DNA of 64,000 nt, from the NCBI GenBank assembly GCA_016716405.1, contig JADJWK010000002.1, positions 1,240,001 to 1,304,000 on the forward strand. The letters run 5' to 3'. Position numbers and translations under genes: made by a program. Of this stretch, positions 60,871 to 64,000 are shown in pieces (position 1 is the first letter of the stretch; each line of letters starts with the position of its first letter). The notes beneath the pieces were generated by a model. That model did no database searches. It saw only the letters and a list, made by a program, of their open reading frames with translations, and was not told the DNA's origin. The DNA is from Candidatus Melainabacteria bacterium (GTDB lineage Bacteria; Cyanobacteriota; Vampirovibrionia; Obscuribacterales; Obscuribacteraceae).

Positions 60871-62601
60871 CTAAATGTCCAGAGTTTCAAGAGTGTCTAG
60901 CATCTCTTTCTGGCTGGTAACGGCGGTTCCTGATTTCTTGACGACGATGCCTGCGGCCAGGTTGCCCAGAGCCATCGCTTCCACATAAGACGAACCGGTA
61001 ACGAGAGCGAGAGCCATGGTGGCGACTACGGTATCACCGGCTCCGGTAACATCGAAAACCTCGCTCCGGTTGAACGGCGGCAATTCTTCCATCGGCTGAT
61101 TCTTCCGAAACAATGCCATTCCCTCGGAGCCCCGGGTAATGAGTATAGCCTCCGCGCCGCTGAGTCGCAGCATCTCATCGCCGGCTCGATTGAGGGTCAG
61201 CGGTGAATCGATCTTATAACCGAGTGCCGCTTCGGTGTCCGGTTGATTGGGCGTGATCAGGCTGCATCCGCCGAAGCGCTCGAAGCCGTTTTGCGCGTCG
61301 ACGATTAGCAGGGTACGGGCTTCCCGGGCGATCTTGCGGCAGCTCTCGATGATACTGTTGGTAATGGCACCCGCCCGGTAATCCGAGAGAATAATCGCCT
61401 GATAGCGGCTGGCAGCGGCGGCGACTCTCATCCCCAGCTCCCGCTCCACACTGCTATCGATATCCCGGTGAGCAATCCGGTCCAGGCGCAGGAGCTGTTG
61501 CATCAGAGAATGAGACTTGCTCAGGATCCTCGTTTTCACAGTGGTCGGTCTGGTAGGGTCCGCCACCAGGTCATGCGTGATTCCGTGTCTCTCGAGCATG
61601 GCAGCCAGCTTGCCGGCATACTCGTCGACGCCGCAAACTCCTATGGCATGGCAGGCGCCTCCCAGGGCGGTGATGTTATTGGCGGTATTGGCAGCCCCGC
61701 CAGGAATGAGATTGGTGTCCACATGCTCGAGAATGAGCACCGGCGCCTCCCGGGATATCCGCTCGGGCCGCCCTTCGAGAAGCTCGTCGATGAGAAGGTC
61801 GCCAACCACGATGACATTGCCCTTTCCCAGGTCGATGATGCGCCGGGCCAGGTTTGACTTGGTCAGCTGAGCTCTGGCAGTAACCGGTGAAATGGCGATG
61901 TCCGATGGATGCACGCGTTCTAACTCCTTGAACAGTTGATTGGCCAGGACACTCTTCGGGTCGGTCCCCATGGCCAGACCGGCTGCCTTCCTGGCTTCCT
62001 CAATATATCGCAAATGCTGAAGAAGTCTTGCCAGATGAAGACTATTTGAAAGAAGATCATCTTCGTTACAGGCGTTCCGGAGAGCCTCCAGGGTATCGTG
62101 GAGATCCTTGCGCTCGGCGTCACTGAGCCTGGAGTCGTCTTCGATCTTGATGTTTTTTAAGAAATCGTCAGCCTCATTCTTCAAATTCTTGAATTTGAAT
62201 GAGTCGTCCTCATCTTTCTTCTCGATTCCCCGCAATCGAAAATGCTGCCGGAGCCCCAGGGGTATCGTCAGCCCCATATTGGCCGAGGCATCGAGCATAT
62301 GAGTCGTAGACCAGGTAAAGTCGCGCCCGGCCAAAGGCTGGGTCGTCAGGTCCCGGGCGACATTGCCGCCGCTCAAAAGCTTGGTAATGTCGGTGGTCCG
62401 TCTGGCATCGAAATCAGCCTGATTTCCGGGAGTCCCGGCTCCCTTCTCAGTGCTCCTGGTCTGGGAGTCCTTCAGCAGCTCGTTGAAAGACATGGATTGA
62501 GCCGAGTCAGAGACCTTACCCGGGACATCCCGGGTATCCGGGGTCTTGCCGCTGTCGGCATCGCCCTGCTTGTTCTGTCCCGGACCGTGTGAACTGGTCA
62601 T
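60871..62601 (-). CDS. PfkB/HldE-type sugar kinase with a long N-terminal extension
   Basis: Residues about 250-576 form a ribokinase-fold domain close to the heptose-7-phosphate kinase part of HldE/RfaE. Blocks are GNVIVVGDLLIDELLEG, IPGGAANTANNITALGG, SDYRAGAITNSII, ITPNQPDTEAALG and the catalytic DVTGAGDTVVATMALAL. HldE makes ADP-heptose for lipopolysaccharide. The first 245 residues are unrelated: a disordered Ser/Asp/Lys part (1-95) and a helical, TPR-like part (about 135-235, LHLARLLQHLRYIEEARKAAG). The nucleotidyltransferase domain of HldE is absent. Sugar substrate is inferred only. Confidence 0.82.
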   Translation of the reverse strand: MTSSHGPGQNKQGDADSGKTPDTRDVPGKVSDSAQSMSFNELLKDSQTRSTEKGAGTPGNQADFDARRTTDITKLLSGGNVARDLTTQPLAGRDFTWSTTHMLDASANMGLTIPLGLRQHFRLRGIEKKDEDDSFKFKNLKNEADDFLKNIKIEDDSRLSDAERKDLHDTLEALRNACNEDDLLSNSLHLARLLQHLRYIEEARKAAGLAMGTDPKSVLANQLFKELERVHPSDIAISPVTARAQLTKSNLARRIIDLGKGNVIVVGDLLIDELLEGRPERISREAPVLILEHVDTNLIPGGAANTANNITALGGACHAIGVCGVDEYAGKLAAMLERHGITHDLVADPTRPTTVKTRILSKSHSLMQQLLRLDRIAHRDIDSSVERELGMRVAAAASRYQAIILSDYRAGAITNSIIESCRKIAREARTLLIVDAQNGFERFGGCSLITPNQPDTEAALGYKIDSPLTLNRAGDEMLRLSGAEAILITRGSEGMALFRKNQPMEELPPFNRSEVFDVTGAGDTVVATMALALVTGSSYVEAMALGNLAAGIVVKKSGTAVTSQKEMLDTLETLDI

Positions 62602-62725
62602 CTCTAAGCTCTTGGCTCTCTGCTTGCCGCATAGTCTGAAAGGTTAATGACATTCTACTATAAGGATAAATGCAGGCAAGGTAGGGGCTTCCAGGGACAT
62701 TGCAGGGACCTCATGACTATCCGGG

Positions 62726-62761
62726 TTTGGATCTTCAACCGATATCGGTTGAAGATCCAAA
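62726..62761. repeat. Dispersed palindrome, copy 7 (core 62735-62752)
   Basis: This is a perfect 36-bp palindrome, the longest copy, with arms starting TTTGGATCTTCAACCGAT. It lies between the divergent starts at 62601 and 62851, so it cannot be a 3'-end terminator for either annotated neighbour. Its position suits an operator or an inserted repeat element. Confidence 0.95.
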
Positions 62762-62850
62762 AAAGGACCTGAGGCATATGCCGGGGTTGTCTATCTGTCA
62801 TGGAGACCTGCCACCACAGCCGGTTTTTGGCATCGTGCTAGAATCTACTC

Positions 62851-63432
62851 ATGGAAAGAGCCTTGAGTAGCAGGATTCGGCGGTCGGTGTTTATCGGTCT
62901 TCTCCTCAGCCTGACTGGCTGGACGGCTCCGGCTGCGGAAGGGGAGGATGATTCGGCTCTTCGACCGGCTCAGCCTCAACCTCAGGCTGTGGAGTCTCTG
63001 AAGCCTGTTAAGCCCGGTTTTCTTGCCGGATCTGTGGATACTCTGGACCGCTTGCGCAAGGACGGAACGGTTGCCAAGCGCATGGCTCGTTACCACTGGC
63101 TGGACAAGATTGCTCTGGCACAGCCTGAGGTGATCGAGGCGATCACCAACCATAGCGCTGCCGCCAGGATTCTTGCCTCACATCCCCGTATAGCCGAGAT
63201 TGCTGAAGCTGATCATTATCTATGCCGGCGGATTACCAAATGGAAAAGCGCTGCTCGTATACTGGCAGCCAATACAGGGGTCCGCAATGTCGTCACCCTT
63301 GATCCTGAAGGAATCTATCGCGCAATCAGGCGTGATCGGAAAGTCGCTCGGATCCTGGCGAAGAATCCTCGCTTTGATCAGATGATCGCCGAGAATCCTG
63401 ATCTGGGGCGCTACATCGCCCAGTTCATGTGA
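62851..63432 (+). CDS. Secreted protein with three about 30-residue helical repeats
   Basis: The 193-aa protein has a signal peptide (residues 1-29, cleavage near PAA). The mature part repeats the motif (A/V)ARILA at residues 104, 134 and 165, each followed by an Asn/His-Pro or similar turn (ASHPRIAEIAE, AKNPRFDQMIAENPDL). It therefore looks like a small helical solenoid. No family is recognised. It overlaps the permease gene by 4 bp. Confidence 0.65.
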   Translation: MERALSSRIRRSVFIGLLLSLTGWTAPAAEGEDDSALRPAQPQPQAVESLKPVKPGFLAGSVDTLDRLRKDGTVAKRMARYHWLDKIALAQPEVIEAITNHSAAARILASHPRIAEIAEADHYLCRRITKWKSAARILAANTGVRNVVTLDPEGIYRAIRRDRKVARILAKNPRFDQMIAENPDLGRYIAQFM

Positions 63433-64000
63433 CCTATTCAACTATCGAGATCGTCAAGGTCCTTGCTATCGGTTTTCTTACCGGAGTTTTTTCAGGCGGT
63501 TTCGGCGTCGGTGGTGGGATTGTCTGTACGCCCCTTCTAAGACTGATCATGGGAGTCAGCCCGCATGTGGCCATCGGCACAACAATGGCTCTGATTATTC
63601 CGACGTCGATAAGCGGTGCTGTGAATTATCTGAGAAAGGACCTGGTAGACAGGAAGCTCTCTTTTGCCCTAATGCTGCCGGCTATCGCTGGTGTTCTCGC
63701 CGGGGCCTGGCTTACCAATGTGGTGCACGGGCGTGCTTTGATGCTTTCCTTCGCGTGTTTGATTCTGCTTTCCGGCACTGACCTTGTATTTGGTGTCGGT
63801 AAAAAGCTCAGTGGACAGGGCAGCGATCCGTCTGGACGAACCGGTGCGGGGACTGACGCCGTCCCGGATTCTAATTCGGATTCCCGTTCGGATCCCGGCC
63901 CGATTTCCAGTTCGGATTCCGGCCAGATTTCCAGCTCGAATTCCAGCTCGAATGCCGATTCTGCCGCGATGGTAACCGTGATCGGTTTCATGGCCGGAAG
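63429..64000 (+). CDS. TauE/SafE family permease (3' end outside window)
   Basis: The GTG start at 63429 overlaps the upstream stop (GTGA). The protein begins VTYSTIEIVKVLAIGFLTG and has the family blocks SGGFGVGGGIVCTPLL, SPHVAIGTTMALIIPTSISG and AGVLAGAWL. TauE/SafE proteins move sulfite, sulfonates or other organic anions. After the fourth helix comes an unusual 45-residue Ser/Asp/Asn-rich loop (about residues 130-175), then a new helix begins as the window ends. Confidence 0.85.
   Translation, partial: MTYSTIEIVKVLAIGFLTGVFSGGFGVGGGIVCTPLLRLIMGVSPHVAIGTTMALIIPTSISGAVNYLRKDLVDRKLSFALMLPAIAGVLAGAWLTNVVHGRALMLSFACLILLSGTDLVFGVGKKLSGQGSDPSGRTGAGTDAVPDSNSDSRSDPGPISSSDSGQISSSNSSSNADSAAMVTVIGFMAG

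Noticed and set aside
1..64000. tRNA/rRNA genes, CRISPR arrays, IS elements, prophage, HIP1 (GCGATCGC) repeats
   Set aside because: Scanning both strands by eye gave no cloverleaf ending, spacer-repeat pattern, transposase or integrase; GCGATCGC occurs only sporadically, so it is not a HIP1-type genome signature here.

Overview
The window reads as a moderately GC-rich chromosome segment of a Gram-negative-type, oxygen-respiring bacterium. Several features point, without proving it, to the non-photosynthetic sister group of Cyanobacteria (Melainabacteria/Vampirovibrionia, Obscuribacterales-like). These are a DUF4330 protein, an IctB/O-antigen-ligase-like protein, a cbb3 oxidase next to an unusual cytochrome b complex, futalosine-type menaquinone synthesis (mqnA), and many secreted TPR and LRR proteins together with a Ser/Thr kinase. 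I see no tRNA, rRNA, CRISPR array, insertion sequence or prophage.

Layout. 1-3272 (minus) is a cell-wall operon, murC-murB-ddl, with ddl cut by the window edge. Then come rpsT, a small acidic protein, a caspase-fold/TonB-C protein with lost catalytic residues, and a solitary adenine methyltransferase (5980-8241). 8518-11024 (plus) is rsmI, a PilZ protein and uppP. 11017-12172 (minus) holds YciI, YbaK and a small TPR-like protein. 12376-19464 (minus) is a tight operon mqnA-TPR-Ser/Thr kinase-LRR-GT-C glycosyltransferase. 19535-29480 carries metabolic genes: pyn, lipM, lysC, hutU, an acyl-CoA mutase and a cation exchanger. 29623-39759 holds an AMP-ligase, a degenerate RNase J, MscS, GAF/HD-GYP, signal peptidase I and gcvPA. 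39919 starts pth.

40914-49975 (plus) is the centrepiece: a compact respiratory cluster. It encodes a cbb3 oxidase (CcoN, a CcoO-CcoP fusion, a CcoS-like protein), a diheme lipoprotein cytochrome c, a Rieske protein and two different cytochromes b. The first keeps the heme bL histidines but has Arg and Tyr where the heme bH ligands should be. The second keeps all four histidines and is fused to a 2x[4Fe-4S] ferredoxin domain, followed by an MvhD/FlpD-like iron-sulfur protein. Several one- and two-helix membrane proteins are interleaved. The set suggests one quinol-oxidising assembly feeding an oxidase, with a second iron-sulfur electron branch.

49987-64000 holds an IPT/TIG secreted protein, a cyclase, a tandem SagB-type oxidoreductase, secreted proteins and a TadG-like pilus protein. 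It continues with a frameshifted O-antigen ligase, DUF4330, an HldE-type kinase with a long N-terminal extension, and the start of a TauE/SafE permease.

Seven copies of a perfect 18-bp palindrome, TCAACCGATATCGGTTGA, occur only between genes (4.5, 29.5 twice, 51.8 twice, 54.0 and 62.7 kb). They form the clearest unexplained repeat family in the window.
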